From assembly GCA_037179385.1 (NCBI GenBank), contig CM074196.1, positions 31,706,486 to 31,770,485 of the forward strand: a DNA stretch of 64,000 nucleotides, written 5' to 3'. A program made the translations under genes and the position numbers. This stretch comes from Holothuria scabra. Lineage: Eukaryota > Echinodermata > Holothuroidea > Aspidochirotida > Holothuriidae. Shown in pieces: positions 34,874 to 47,372 of this stretch (the stretch's first letter is position 1; every line of letters begins with the position of its first letter). A model generated the notes under the pieces. It was not told where the DNA came from. It worked only from the letters and a program-made list of their open reading frames with translations, and did not search any database.

Positions 34874-35805
34874 ACCAAACTCAAAAAATGGTGCAATTCA
34901 CAAACCAACCAAAATAACGCCATTGGCCGAAATCCCAAATAGAAGCTACATGATTTAGGCAGTGAGCTGTTAGGCCAACTACAAATAACCAGGGAGCTTC
35001 CTTTTACAGATTCCAGTGTTTCAGGCAACTTTGTCCTGTACATTGTTCTATATGTACCTTGTCTACAAATAAAAAATCGCCTATGGGAAGACGTGTGTGT
35101 ATTGTTTCTTCATGAAATAATCACTCAAAACATAACAGTTATCATCGACTCTTGTCAAAGGAAATGAGTGAAGTATATTATAATTATGTTCCTTAAAGCA
35201 AAAAAATTCAATTTTCCCAACTTGAATTAGTGAAGTAGTAATAACTACCCGATTTATTGGAAGGCCCTGCAGAGTCTTTGACCATATTTTCTTCCTCCGT
35301 TGTGAAATTTATAAGAATTGACTGTTCTATTTACCTTTAGTACACAATTGCCTATTTACTTTATGCAATAGTAAGAAAGTTGATTCAAAAGTGAGTTTGG
35401 ACAACTGCTTTGACCTTGACCATGAGAATTGAACATAACGTTATTTAAAGGTCATATTGCATCCCCAAACATATTTAGGTATAAAGGGTTACGTCTAAGT
35501 CACATGCTGTTACACTGTTGTGACGTCAAAAAGTGCCATGTTCAAATTCCCGCCAAAATGATGTAATGTAAACTGATTGCTCTAAATGCACGTATTATTG
35601 TTTTTATTTAGTGCTGTACATGAAATGAGATCGAAAACACGTACCTTCCAGTAAGTGTGCCCTTTGTGCATTTGTACATGAGCAAAATCGAACTACAGTA
35701 AAGTAGCCTGTGGCGAACTTTACTTAGGGTTCGGGTCGTCAATCTATGCGAATAACATGTTGGGCATGTAGGTTAATGACGTATAATTATTAAATGGTGT
35801 TTATT

Positions 35806-37460
35806 TAGGGATCTGACAGGGTTATAACAGATTCATTGTCTAGATTCCTAGTTGAGGGAACCGATAAGTGTATTACAGATGATGATCAGGAAATCATATG
35901 CCAGGTTATATGGGAACCAATGAAATCAAGGATAACACTATCCCAATTACAAGAAAGAAGTAGACTTGATCCTAGTTTTCAAATTATTCGTAAATACATT
36001 TTACATGGTTGGCCGAGATTTAAACAACTTAATAAATGTGCAGAGTCTTATTATCTAGTAAGAGATGAATTATGCTTGGTGGATGGTGAAATACTAAGAG
36101 GGGAAAAAGTCGTAACTCCTAGTACATAAACCCAACATGTTTTAGCATTTTCTCATGAAGCCCATCAAGGAATGAGTAGAACCAAACAAAGGTTAAGGGA
36201 ATTGTACTAGTAGCCCTCGATGGATAACCATGTTGTTAAAACTTGTTCCGTCTGCAGTTTCAATGATTAAACTGCGAATCGAGCTTTTGTTCCCTTACAG
36301 CCTGTATAGAGGCTTTGCAATTACGTCACTGAACCGCCATGCTGGAGGACAATCATGCCAAATACACGTGGCTTTGTGCTGAACGCGCTGCACAGTGTGC
36401 ACTTTGGTATGCACGGTGTGTACACATTTAACGAGCAAGCGCGTCCAGTGTGGTTTACTACGCAGTTACATGTGCTCCAACATGGCCGCCGGAGAGTATT
36501 ATGACGTCACGTGAAAAGCCTCTATACAGTTTCCGGAGGGCCCATGGGAGAAAATTGCAATTGACGTTGTGGGCTCGTTCGAACCGGGGCGGGCAGGGAA
36601 TGAATGTGGGTTTGCTATTACTGCGGTAGATTATTACAGCAAGTGGCCGGGGGTCATGATTACGCCCTCAGTACAGACACATAAAGTCCTGTACTTTTCA
36701 AAACAAATATTTAGTCGTGAGGGATTCCCCAAATAAATTATTACAGATAATGGGGTTCAGTGTAAACCGTATGAATTTCGAAATTTTGTGAGTGAAAGCG
36801 GTATTAAGCAAAATTTGTTGCTCACCATTGTATTATCCGCAGGCAAATGGAGCTGTGGAAAGGTTTAATGCAGTCTTCAAAAATACTGAGCAAAATGCAA
36901 TTACTGTAACTCAGGAAGATCATGGAAAGAAGATGTACTTCAGTTCCTAGGAATTTACAGAGCTACTGATCATGCTACTACCGGGGTATCACCTTCTGTC
37001 TTTGCACATGGGCAACACATGAGGACAAAAAATAATATTGTTTGTCGTGATCCACCTCGTGTAGACAAGCGTAATGTAAAAAACAGGGTACAAGAGAAGC
37101 AAAAGAAGTATAAATTTTATGCCGACAGAAGGAGGAATACTAGAACTGCAATTTTAATGTAGGCGCTTGGGTAAGAATTAAAAGATACGGAACTGACGGA
37201 AGACTCCAAAAAGGGGAAAGGTGGTACTCCGACCCAATTCAGATTGCTAAAATAATCAGCAACTTTACGTTTGAAATGTCGGATGGTCGTAAATGGAATT
37301 TAAGTAAGCTAGTCAAATACAACCCCTAGAGTGTAATTTGCCTATGACATCTAGTCCGTGTGAAGCACCAAATAGTGCAAAAGAATCAACTCTTAGGAGG
37401 AGCTCACGAATCAGACTGTCCCCAATATGGCAACAGGATGGAAGTTTTGTTATGTATTAA
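35806..37460 (+). pseudogene. Ty3/Gypsy pol remnant: integrase and C-terminus
   Basis: Starts at a VxTDSLSRF motif (end of RNase H/tether). It then has HEAHQGMSRTKQRLREL and CSVCSF (zinc-binding HHCC), EKIAIDVVGSF (first catalytic Asp), AVDYYSKW, IITDNG (second Asp), GAVERFN (catalytic Glu), KNRVQEKQKKY, and finally WNLSKLVKYNP and RRSSRIRLSPIW. This is the DDE integrase order of Gypsy elements. Stops and shifts occur near 36127, 36208, 36737 and about 36800-36850, and a MITE interrupts it at 36307-36524. RT and LTRs were not found. It cannot be active. Confidence 0.9.
36307..36524. mobile_element. MITE with TAGAGGCTTT ends inserted in the Gypsy integrase
   Basis: 218 bp with TAGAGGCTTT and AAAGCCTCTA ends and TA on both sides. 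Cutting it out with one TA restores QPVQFPEGPWEKIAIDVV in frame. Internal inverted blocks tacgtcac/gtgacgt-like lie near the ends. A diverged relative lies at 2128-2523. Confidence 0.92.
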
Positions 37461-37752
37461 TATGTGTATATATGAATTGTTACATGAATCCATTCTGTAA
37501 ATGTGTACATTGCATTTTATTTTAAGCAATGGGAAGATGTCGAATTTGCATAATAAGTTTAGCAATGTCAGGTATTACGTAATTGCACAAGAATGATATT
37601 ACATTACACTCTCGTTTTGTAGAAGCAATTGTGCACTGATTCAGTTGGGTCTTGGTCAATTCACCACGAGGGTTACCTTACTCTGCTGTCTCCTCCTTCT
37701 TTATCTGTTGTTCTTTGACATGATGTCACGGTAATTCCTTATGAATGATTCC

Positions 37753-38350
37753 TTAAAGGGAAGGTTTAGGCAAAAATTTAATTTTCATATGTGAAAGAGG
37801 AACAAAAACTACATAGTGTGGTGAAAAGTTCCATTCAAATCTGACATGTAGTTCTCGAGATATCAGGATATGAAGTCAGTAGATTTGTGTTTCAAAGTGA
37901 GTTTGGGGGCAGCAGAGCTTATATCACTTCCTCACATTGACAAGGAATGCTTTGTTTCCCTTTGTTTTATTAGACTGTTGTGTTGACCTTGGAGTTAACT
38001 GGAATAGGACCTTCCTGTGGGGGATGCAGAGTTTGTAAAGTTCCCATGCTCCGCAGGCAATCACATTTTGGTAAATGTGGGTTTTTCTTTTGAGAAGAAA
38101 ATCAACTCTAAAGTTTAAAGAAAAACAAAAGACTTTGCACAAATGTGGGGATATGATGTCATATGTGCTTGCTTCAAGTTCACTTTTTGTTGAAAATGTG
38201 AAAAATTTACGTGCTCATATCTTGAGACCTATACACATCGGATTTCAATGCAAATTTCACCAAAATGCTTAGAATCATGAGTACCCCTCTGACATATCAA
38301 ATCCTGTAATGACCTTAAACCCTTCTTTTAAGAATGATTCTACGAAAATT
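37753..38350. repeat. Dispersed repeat, 0.6-0.7 kb family
   Basis: Starts ttaaagggaaggtttagg, shares atgtgaaagagga, gagatatcagg and caagttcactttttgttg with 6779-7470, and is similar in length. Confidence 0.7.
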
Positions 38351-39419
38351 TCATTGAAACTCAAAACTTTAGAACACGTGTTGTTTAGGTGTGAAAGGAT
38401 GAATTTTTCGACAATTTGCAGGATGTGGACATGTGAATAGTCCCCAACTTGAATCATGGAAGTACTTCCATGCTTGAATTACCGAACTCTCTTATTGCAC
38501 GTACGTCAAACACAGCTTCCTGGTAAAACTATCTTGAAACTATTAGGCAGTTAACCTATTAATCAGACTATAATAGTTCGTTTTACTATCCTCTACATGT
38601 ATGAAATACAGTTAGGATCAGATTGCTTTCACTGTCTAGTCGTATGAGGCTGGGAGACTGAAACTTCATACAGAGGAAAGGTCATTAAATTTGTTATTAG
38701 TACATATAGACCGATCTTTTCAATAGAAACATTAAAGGGGGCATTCCACCCCAAATCATGCAGTTCTCTGTCCAAAATATAGCTGGGAATGACCGTATTG
38801 TACTAAACGCAGTTAATAAGTCCAATGTGATAAACATTCAAACAATACGCTTTCACCGATATTGATAGCCATGACTTGCACATAGTCAGTTACCAGCGCT
38901 TCCAGTTATCTCTAAGTAACCTACAGTGGGGAACCGGCGAATATTACGCTGGCTCTTATTCTTGGGCATGTTTCCATGATTTGGTCAATTAATTCCTCAT
39001 CACCAAACTACGATGCTGTAGCAGTCTTAAGAAGTTCTCAATTGGCACAGTTCTTTGAACAGCAAATTCAAAATTTTGCCGATTATTTTAAACTACAAAT
39101 CCCAAACGACAACTGTTTGTAATTTTGATTGGTATTTCCAAACACCATTATTCATGAAATTTCGAAGATGTGTGCAAGTTTTGTGTTGAAAATCTTTTAA
39201 CACAACGACTGTGTTCTTGTAACTAGATTTGCAGAATAAACCCGGGATTTAAACCTTTACCACAGTCTGGTCTCGAACTCGGATTGGATTCAAGACTCGA
39301 GTCTAAGTTTCGCTAGACTCAGGACTCAACCGAAAGGAAGGAATGCAGAATTAGAAGTGACCTAGCTTGCGTTAGTTGTTACTGGGATCAACTTCAGAGG
39401 GCCGATTGCAGCGAGGAAC

Positions 39420-39900
39420 ACATACAAAAGAGGAACTTAATTTACATGCACGAGATGGTGAAATTTCCATTCTTATCACACCTATACTTCTCGAGATATT
39501 ATCATTAAATGAAGTTACTAGGACTCTGTCCAAAGTGAATCTAAGGGCCACAGAGGTTATACTCACATTGACAAGGAATACTATGTTTTTTATGTTTTTC
39601 AAACTGTTGTGTTGACCTAAAATAGGGGTGGTACCTAGCCTGCGTAGCGCCTCTGTGGCTGCATCCCCCTTTAGGCTGCCGCCCCTCAAAGGGTTGAATT
39701 TTTCGGAGCGATGAGCTGGACGAAAAAATTCGTCCGCCCCGCGGGCTAGATAGTACCTCGCCATGAGGGATGAGTCACATTCTGATAGCACGAGATTGTT
39801 GAGAAGAAAATCGGTAGAAAATGTTAAAGAAAAATAAAAGACAGTTCAAACCACGCTTCGGAATTTAGATGTAAATTTCAAGAGAATGCGCAGAATTATA
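39420..39900. repeat. Diverged copy of the 0.6-0.7 kb repeat, with an inserted segment
   Basis: Words such as acttctcgagatat, gttatactcacattgacaag and gttgtgttgacct match the family. A 130-bp G/C-rich segment at about 39628-39770 (cgcctctgtggctgcatcc) interrupts it and is not shared by the other copies. Confidence 0.5.
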
Positions 39901-40802
39901 CAAACTTTATTTCACCTTGGACCTTACAACTGTTAGACAGTTGGAGCGTGCGTGTGGCACAGCCAATTCAACGAACTCATATGTAAGAGACTCACTCTCG
40001 GAAGCTTAGTACCAAAAAGGACCTTGTTGAAGGGAAATATTGTGTTTGTTTTGCAAGAAAACTTGATCCTTTTAAAACTAATATTTACTGACACAGGGTG
40101 AATAAATTATCAAAAATAACATGACCTTTTTACACATATGGTCTTTTCTAGTACTTGACACTTTTTACCCAATAAAGTGGCAACTTCCCGCTTGCTGCTG
40201 AAAGGATAAGTGAACCCTTATTTGGCGAAATTTGAACAGCCTCAGTAAGTTTACACATAAGGATCCAGTGATAGTGAAATAGAAAACCGTCACTTTTTAG
40301 AGTAATTCTTGGGTGGAAGAGTATCATACTGATTTTAAAGGGTGCTGATTGATTTTGATCATTGTTCAGTTAAACACATAATTAATGGAAATAACCAGGG
40401 AGCTGTGACAGTTTCCTGATGTAGCGATGTACGTCGTGTCGGTGAAATGAAACCACCGTTTCCTCATACGCGTAATCCTCCACACGTTCTTTCACAACAA
40501 TGGAAAATCATGTATATATAGTTTCTGAATTTTCAAAGGGTGATATTGCTATCATGTTGTCAAGTAAGATATTGTTTCTCTTCAGTGGACTGAATATGAA
40601 ACTATTTATCAGTGATTTGCTAATCTATTTATAAGTTATTTATTTCGTTCGAATTGTAATTTGTATTTTCTATTTGCATCAATGTTTGATGCTGAATTTC
40701 GTATCATGGGATAGTATAAAGTGAGAGTGCCTTTGACGTAGGCGTAAAGAAGTAAATCGCCAATGAAAGCTTGTCACATCACACAACTTATAGAGCCGTG
40801 CG

Positions 40803-41060
40803 TTAAAGGGCAGGAGCAGTCACCCCAACTTGAAGCAGTGTAGTAGACTGTCCAGTTTCATGATTGGCTGTTGAGGGTCATGTGACAACATTTTTACTCC
40901 TCAAATGTGAAATTTACTGGAAGTTACTGCTTGGTTTACCTTTCATATGTTATACTGAAGTAGTAAAATATTATGAAAGATTCTTTGAACAGAAATGAGA
41001 CGAGAATTGTGATATTTAGCTGTTGCTTCAAAATAAGTTTGAGGGCACTGCATGCTCTTG
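40803..41060. repeat. MITE, AAAGGGCAGGAGCAGTC family, inverted copy
   Basis: The reverse complement of the 41113-41370 and 45713-45977 copies. It lies about 50 bp from a copy in the other orientation, giving an inverted pair. Confidence 0.7.
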
Positions 41061-41112
41061 ACCTTAAAGTTGTGGCTAGAGTAACGCTGCTTTATGATCA
41101 TAATCAGTTTCA

Positions 41113-41370
41113 ATTAAAGAGCGAAAGCAATCGCCCAAACTTGTTTTGAAATCAGCTGTTAAATCTCAAACTGTTTCTCTTATTTCTCTAAAAAGTATCC
41201 TTTATAATATTTTATGACTTCAGTGTTGCATGTTAAAGGTAAACCATGCACTGACTCTTAGTGAATTTCACACTTTAGAAGGAAAAATGTTGTCACATGA
41301 CTCTCAAGAGCCAATCGTGAAACAGAACAGACTACACTACTTCCAGGGGGACTGTTCTTTAGCGTTAAAG
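41113..41370. repeat. MITE, AAAGGGCAGGAGCAGTC family, direct copy
   Basis: Same block order as 6244-6508, including the ctcttatttctctaaaaagt and tcacatgactctcaagag blocks. Ends are diverged. Confidence 0.7.
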
Positions 41371-41952
41371 GGGAACATTTTAAATCCACCAACATTACAT
41401 CGGAAGAAATACATGTATGTCATCAGTATTCCATCATTCGGGTTCAACATTAAACCCCAGCAATAACGTTGTCTCATCAAATTATATGTAAAGTACTCCA
41501 GATAAGAGTAATAAGAAACCTGCTTCATCATTTGTTTAGATGAAGAAAATATTCTTGATCAGCAAATTGTTGAATATCTGTCTATCTATGAGGTATCTAT
41601 TTCTTGAAAGGAAGGCTACCAAAATGCCTACATTTTATTAATTTATCATCCCTTTCCAATAATATTGTTTTTAAGAATATGATTTGCTCGAGCCTGGTGT
41701 GGGGGATACATTGCAATAATTTTCAGCTAGAATTTGTCATCACAAAATTTTCATAGACTTTCACGTTTGTTTTTAATAGTCTGAAAACTTCAGACGACTG
41801 CGCACTTTCCAGTGAAATAAACCAGAACTAGTTGGTTAGGTTTGGCAGAAAATATATTGATAATTCTACTTTTCTGGTCAATTCTATTCCCTGATATTTT
41901 AGAGTGCACTCTTAAAACATCGGAGTTAAGTTTACCCAAGATCGATGTTTTT

Positions 41953-42219
41953 ATACTCCAACATAATCCTGGTTACATTTTAAAGCAAATTCGCGTTAAA
42001 TTAACACAAACTCCGGTTGAAGAAACTAGGATTTGAGTTAGTTTAACTGGGAAACTTAACCAGGATTGTGTTGAAGTAAACAGAACACTCCAGCAAAATC
42101 CTTGTTAAACTTTAACGCAAATCTGCGTTAAACTTAGACAAACTCTGGTTGAAGCAACTAGGATTTGAGTTAGTTTAACTGAGAAACTTAACCAGGATTG
42201 TGTTGGAGTAAATAGAACA
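41953..42219. repeat. Tandem duplication of about 130 bp next to an integrin exon
   Basis: Two units, each from tccaacataatcctgg-like to gtaaacagaacac, share gaaactaggatttgagttag and aacttaaccaggattgtgtt. The units are about 90% alike and end 33 bp from the splice donor at 42252. Confidence 0.8.
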
Positions 42220-42251
42220 CCAAATATTGAAAGTAAAACTGCATCTCTTAC

Positions 42252-42316
42252 CTCATAAATGTCAGCGCTGGTACCAGCCAAGCAATGGGTTGTGTGTTTA
42301 AATCCAGTAAGTTGAG
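42252..42316 (-). CDS. Integrin alpha exon: end of blade 2 loop and start of blade 3
   Basis: The 65-nt exon (CT plus 21 codons) encodes QLTGF, then THCLAGTSADIYE. This corresponds to the CQAGTSADF or CQGGFSIDF motif that opens blade 3 in integrin alphas. On its own the match is weak. It is accepted because the acceptor (gactatag) and donor (gtaaga) are good, the phase fits both neighbours, and YE joined to DGYIIGGPGSF of the next exon gives the expected motif. A 130-bp tandem duplication ends about 30 bp beyond the donor. Confidence 0.88.
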
Positions 42317-44968
42317 CTATAGTCATAAGAGACAAACAAAAGGAGACAGAACTGTCAGATCATGATCAGATGCCAGAGCGTAGCAAGTATCGTGACATGG
42401 GGATGGGGTCTAAGGGAAATTGTTTCGAGAACTTTCTTCTTGTATGTGATGATAGGATCTATACCTAACCCCTTCTACCCCCTCCCCCTCCCTTCCTTAG
42501 ATTGATCAATGTTCCCATCTACAGGCAGACCTACATTGGTAAGAATAATATTTTAGTATGGGTCTACTGATTGTAGACGAAAACTGCCACCGTGTGGCTA
42601 TTTCTCTTTTTACAGACAAAACTGTTAATTCGAATTTAGATTTCAAGCACATTCTTTAATAATAGGTCAAATATTAAAATAGTTAATGTCAAAATGGTCC
42701 ATTTCGCAATTTTTTGTGGCTTTCTTGTTATACGACTCACATTACCGGCTTTGTTTTCTTATGAAATGAAAGCATGTTTAAATTTGCTTTTTGAACACTT
42801 CGTGTTTTTTTTAATTGGCATATTGTACAGAGAGGACTGGTTTAATCAAGTCACCCTATAACAGTAACATAACAGCTTTACGGACGTACAAAGAAATACA
42901 GAGACAGTGAAAGTCTGCAACAATTGACATCACATATAATTGGGCAATCTGTCACTTTAAAGTGAAAGAATAATCTTGTCCATTTTTTTATCTCATTTTA
43001 TTTCCTCAATTCGTTTTTCATGGTCTGTAAAATATTTTTGAATTTCAGACTAAAGTACTTAGTTAAGTTTCTCGTAATGCTGTTTAAGCCTTGGAGATAA
43101 TTTATAGTATTCTTTACATATTTTTCATAATCTTTCCTTTGAACAGTTGAATGGAACGTAGAAAATTCAAATTGCACAACTTAAAAATAACTACTTGAAG
43201 TTGGTTAAAATCCACAGAAAAATGTCTTTCAGTGACATGAGAATATTCATACAGGAAACGATTCACAAAGTCAAAGAAAACATTGCTTTATTTGTTAAAT
43301 AGCTTATCCAACAGGTACATGAACGGTTTAGAGCAATATTCAATTACTCGATATATTATTAAACTGTATGGTATTGCTGTATGTCAAGTATATTTACAAT
43401 TTATTTTTGGTCAAGTTTTGACATAACGCTCCATAGAACACTCTGAAAGGGAGTAGACTAGCATATTCGATATTAATATTTACATAATGATATGAAAATT
43501 ACATGTTATAACTATACGTAACATAATTTTGGACTAGTTGATTTTATTTAGCACATCTAGAAAATTTCACTATAAGAAGCTAAAATGGTGTTTAGGAATA
43601 AAACGTATTTCTAAATACTTTTGCCGGAACTTTTTAAACGGGTTTAGATGCTTAACACGTTTTTTAATTCTTTAACATTTCGCTTTTGAACATGTCTAAT
43701 TGTTAAAAGTTTGCTGTGTAATATTTACACATGTTTAAAACTTGAATGTGTTTACAAAGTAGGGGAATAATAAGTGCCTTATTGCTAAACGATTGCTTTC
43801 TTAATGGTATGATTGTAAACCATTAAGAACTATAAGCTGTGACTATATTACAGTTAAACCTTATTAACTTAGACGAATGGAAGACCCAGTTGAATATCAA
43901 AGGGGTCCGGGATTCAACCCCTCATATGACCCTTACTCTCGAAACGTGTTTAGCAGTTAAACACTTTTTTACATTTTTGTGAACGCGTTTACATTCTGAA
44001 TATTTTTAACTACTAAACACTAAACACTTTGCAATTAAACGCGTTTTAAAGCAAACCGTCCAGGATTCTGACACGCACATGTTTTTAATATCTAAACGTG
44101 TTTACAAGGTGGGGCATAGGCTAAAATGTGTAGAAAACTTCTAATTCGTACACATCTTTTGAGTGTAAGCTTGAAAATTAATGGCAAAATGACAAAGACT
44201 TGATCACTGTAAAGTTCATTAGATCTAAGTCACCACAAATATTCCACCATTTTTAATCTCCCCAATAAGTGAGTTCGGTAATTTGGTGGCTATACACATG
44301 CGCACATCCTCCAAATCGTCGGGATAAACAATCCAATTCGGTGCACGTATTCCGCGATTTGAGTTAACATGAAAAATTCGTGAAATCATACTTTTTTAAT
44401 CCGTCCATAACATAAGGAGGGATATCAAGTGTTTTTGTTCAGTGGAATGAATCGAAATTGTGTGTGTGTGTGAATATTTGTTGCAGTTGGATATTGCTGT
44501 GAAGTAGGACTGAGACCCATTTTTTGTTCGAGTTGGCTAGATACTTAGTGTTGTGTGCACGAGCTGACGAAAACAGAAGAACGTCGAACACCATGTGCCG
44601 AGCTCGGTTTGTGTGTCCCACGCTGTATCCTACAATTCCATGCGGCAACGAAATACCGAACTTGCTCATACCAAATTCCAAAAAATCCCTCCTGTGACGA
44701 AGAACTGGTTACTATCGATGAATGGACAAAGCAAAATTCAATTTCTTATTCAAGAATGTTCAAAATATTCTGTGTCGACTTTTTAGGTACTTGCGAATAC
44801 AATAATGCTCCACTTATCTGTCATTGGGCTTTGTGCTCAATATAAGCAATGAAACAGAGAATATAAGTCAGTGAATCACAAGTTGAAAAAGTCGTAGTCG
44901 GTCTAACTTAAACAAATTAGTTAAAAACTGAAAACTTTGCATGCCGGAATAAGTAAATTGCCTCTTAC
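42317..44968. other. Intron within the blade 2 loop
   Basis: No copy of a listed repeat seen. A segment at 43600-44130 is rich in tttaaacg, aaacacgttt and gtgtttacaa words in both orientations and may be an eroded inverted-repeat element. Nothing coding recognised. Confidence 0.35.
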
Positions 44969-45089
44969 CAAATCTTGGTTTACAAGGTGCCTGGTCGTTG
45001 TTATGTGTCATATTGTTGGTAGTGAATATACATTTACCACTCGGTTGAACTTGACTGAATCGTTCTTCTTTCGACAGAGGAGCGCAGGA
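44969..45089 (-). CDS. Integrin alpha exon: blade 2 cysteine-rich loop
   Basis: The exon starts SCAPLSKEERFS, continues through GKCIF and ends APCKPRF. The three cysteines and their spacing fit the CAP...GxCF...PC loop of integrin alpha blade 2. Acceptor cttctcttcag and donor gtaagagg are both strong. The exon is 40 codons plus one base (121 nt). The trailing G joins CT of the next exon to make Ala. Two Asn-x-Thr/Ser sequons can be checked here: NMTH contains N-M-T, and the preceding NN pair does not form another. The loop is short compared with vertebrate alphaV-type chains. Confidence 0.92.
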
Positions 45090-45712
45090 CTGAAGAGAAG
45101 AAACGTCAAAAATGTTATACCAAAAAACGGTAAGTTCAAGTAGATGGCCACCTGAAATCTTGGACAAAACTGTTGGAAAACTTCACGATGTCTATATTTA
45201 CACGATCTCTATCCCCCTGTGAAATGTTCTTACCTAAAGGTCATGGCGATGTTCGACCCCCCCCCCCCCCAGTGCAGTGCTGGGTCCTAAAATCCAAAGA
45301 AAATAGTGCGTCCCAATTGGCCTTATTATCTCCAACATTGTACGGGGAAGCGAGGGTGTTCCATCTAGTTTTTTCCAAGATTGTAGAACTCCATTCAAAA
45401 CATCGATTTTGTACCTGTGTGATTTTAGAGTGTTTAATTGGAAATTGACGCAACATTTGGATCAATTGTAACCTAATTCGAGTTAAATTTTACTCCTGGC
45501 AGCGCCAGGATGTCAAAATGGGGGGGGGGGAGCTTAGGGCAAAGGAAAATATTTGGGGCAAAATTTTTAGGGCGCTGCGCGAAACCGAGCCCAATGTGCT
45601 CGTTCGTGTGGTTGGAGGTCCAGGGTGGAAAGCCTTCGAAAGCTCTGACGTTTAAGCATATCTCTGGATGAAAAGTTAAGTCTCAGGAGAGTTATATTAT
45701 TCAATTTTTTAG

Positions 45713-45977
45713 GGAAAGGAAATGAGCAGTCCCCCCAAACTTATTTTGAAGAAAAAGCTTAATAGCACAATTTTCGTCTTAATTCTCTCCAAAGTATCTT
45801 TCATTACGTTTTATGATTTAACTATTGCATATTCAAGGTAAACCAAGCAGCTATAACTAGTAAATTTCACATTTAAAGAGAAAAAACATTGTCACGTGAC
45901 TTCCAACGGCCAGTCATGAAACTGGACAGTCTACTACACCACTTCAATTTGGGATGACTGCTCCTGCCCTTTAACCT
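45713..45977. repeat. MITE, AAAGGGCAGGAGCAGTC family
   Basis: agggaaaggaaatgagcag at the left and ctgctcctgccctttaac at the right are the inverted ends. Interior blocks match 6244-6508. Confidence 0.75.
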
Positions 45978-46298
45978 TTCTTGGAGGCAAGCGAGAGAAA
46001 GGACAAAATTTGTGGAAAGACAAATGAACCTTATACCTTATATGGGTCATTGTCAATCACAATTATTCACGATAAGTTCCACCTGGTCCTTATTCTAGTT
46101 AAACGTACCTAAGAGTTTTCAACTGTCTAACAGCAAAGTGTACAAAATTTACTTTAGCTCTGGGGTAGGACATTAAGCTTCCGGTCGTGGAGTTTCTTTG
46201 AACTTGGGGATAATGAGGTTATCGTTTGCATCACTGGACAAGGGCCACCTGTACTTGCCCAGGACCTTTGTCATGTTGTTCACACTGTTGGTTGGGCT

Positions 46299-46688
46299 CA
46301 CGGACTCCCTATACATGGACAGAGCATACTGTACGGTGTATTGTCGCTACTGTAGTGTGAGAAAAAGGGCACCAAGATGGCCGTCCGCTATGGTTTTGTG
46401 TAAAAGTTTTGACTTGCTCAAGTATATCTCCATATTTTGCAAGAAAGTTGAATTATATTTGAAATATGGCAAGGTTAGGTCAAAATCAGTACACGAATTG
46501 CAGGAATATGATATTGTTTCTCATTCAAGTTAAACTTATGTTTAAAATATTACAGCGTCGTCGTAGAATAACACAAATTACAACCTCACGGCGGCCATCT
46601 TGGTGCGCCTTTTTTGCCCCAGTCGGTGGCGACCATCCACGGATAGGACGTTCACGTTACATGCTCTGTCCATGTATATAAGTCCGTG
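46299..46688. mobile_element. 390-bp inverted-repeat element with 8-bp target duplication
   Basis: The ends are CACGGACT and AGTCCGTG, and the inverted match continues through tatacatggacagagcat. It is flanked on both sides by GTTGGGCT (46291-46298 and 46689-46696). A second inverted pair inside (gcaccaagatggcc / ggccatcttggtgc) makes it foldable. The 8-bp duplication fits hAT-type transposition. No transposase. Confidence 0.88.
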
Positions 46689-47372
46689 GTTGGGCTGTAG
46701 AATATACTCGATGTATTAATCGCCAGTTGTAAGAGGTGACTTTAAAGAGGATGACTTGAACTGCGATTAAGCCGAATTTGGAACCAAACTTGAACGGTAT
46801 TTGAACTTAACCTATTTATCTAGCAAACACTATGTAATTACATTCGTATTGGTGTGAACTGTGTCGTTTAATTTCATCAAACTATATCTTCATGGTTCCA
46901 AATTTCTGCCCCAGAATCTTGGTGACGCTTAATGAGAACTCGGTGATAGGAGTGTAATTTGACTTAGTAATACAGTCTTGAGGTGGATTCTTTGCATTAT
47001 TATTTAGTGTTCAAATTTAATAAAACAAATGTCCCTCCAACTTACACACTCCATACCAAGTTAGCTAAATGGGCCCGACGCGCACTGTTTAACAAAATAT
47101 TTGCTAACTGGCTAGTAACGACGGTGTTGATCCTTAACCTTATCCCACACTCTAAAAAAGTACAATCGAAACAATACAATTACAACAACCAATCAAGAAA
47201 TCCCTTGTTAAACAGCCTGCATCAGCTGGTTAAACGCCGTTTTGCTGCCACTCTTAATTGCCCTGAGGTGTGGGGATGAGCGATTGGAAGTTCACCAATC
47301 CTTCAAGTGATGCATCGATCTAAGCATGGAACACACTTTCAATTGTGGCGACCACATGAACATAGACCCAAT

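Larger units (their letters stand above)
29640..34880 (-). mobile_element. Nearly full-length LINE (non-LTR retrotransposon), inactivated
   Basis: On the minus strand, in order: an N-terminal RRM-like ORF1-type region, APE endonuclease, reverse transcriptase and a C-terminal CCHC-type segment, then a 3' UTR that ends near 29640 in (CTGAAA)-like repeats. About 5.2 kb, inserted in the same direction as the integrin gene. Lesions seen are an in-frame TAG near 34568, a stop near 33417, a frameshift near 32790, a frameshift near 31690, a frameshift at the T run near 30650, a stop near 30415, and two MITE insertions (33595-33834, 32476-32705). Family placement beyond the CR1/L2/Jockey-like grade is not possible by eye. 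Confidence 0.92.
28852..42251. other. 13.4-kb intron between the blade 2-3 and GGPGSF exons
   Basis: Hosts the LINE (29640-34880), the Gypsy remnant (35806-37460), the 0.6-0.7 kb repeats (37753-38350, about 39420-39900), paired MITEs (40803-41370) and a 130-bp tandem duplication (41953-42219). 38.4-39.4 kb and 39.9-40.8 kb hold nothing recognised. Confidence 0.55.

Noticed and set aside
34215..34958. 247-codon plus-strand ORF
   Set aside because: It is the antisense shadow of the LINE ORF1-type region, whose motifs read on the minus strand.
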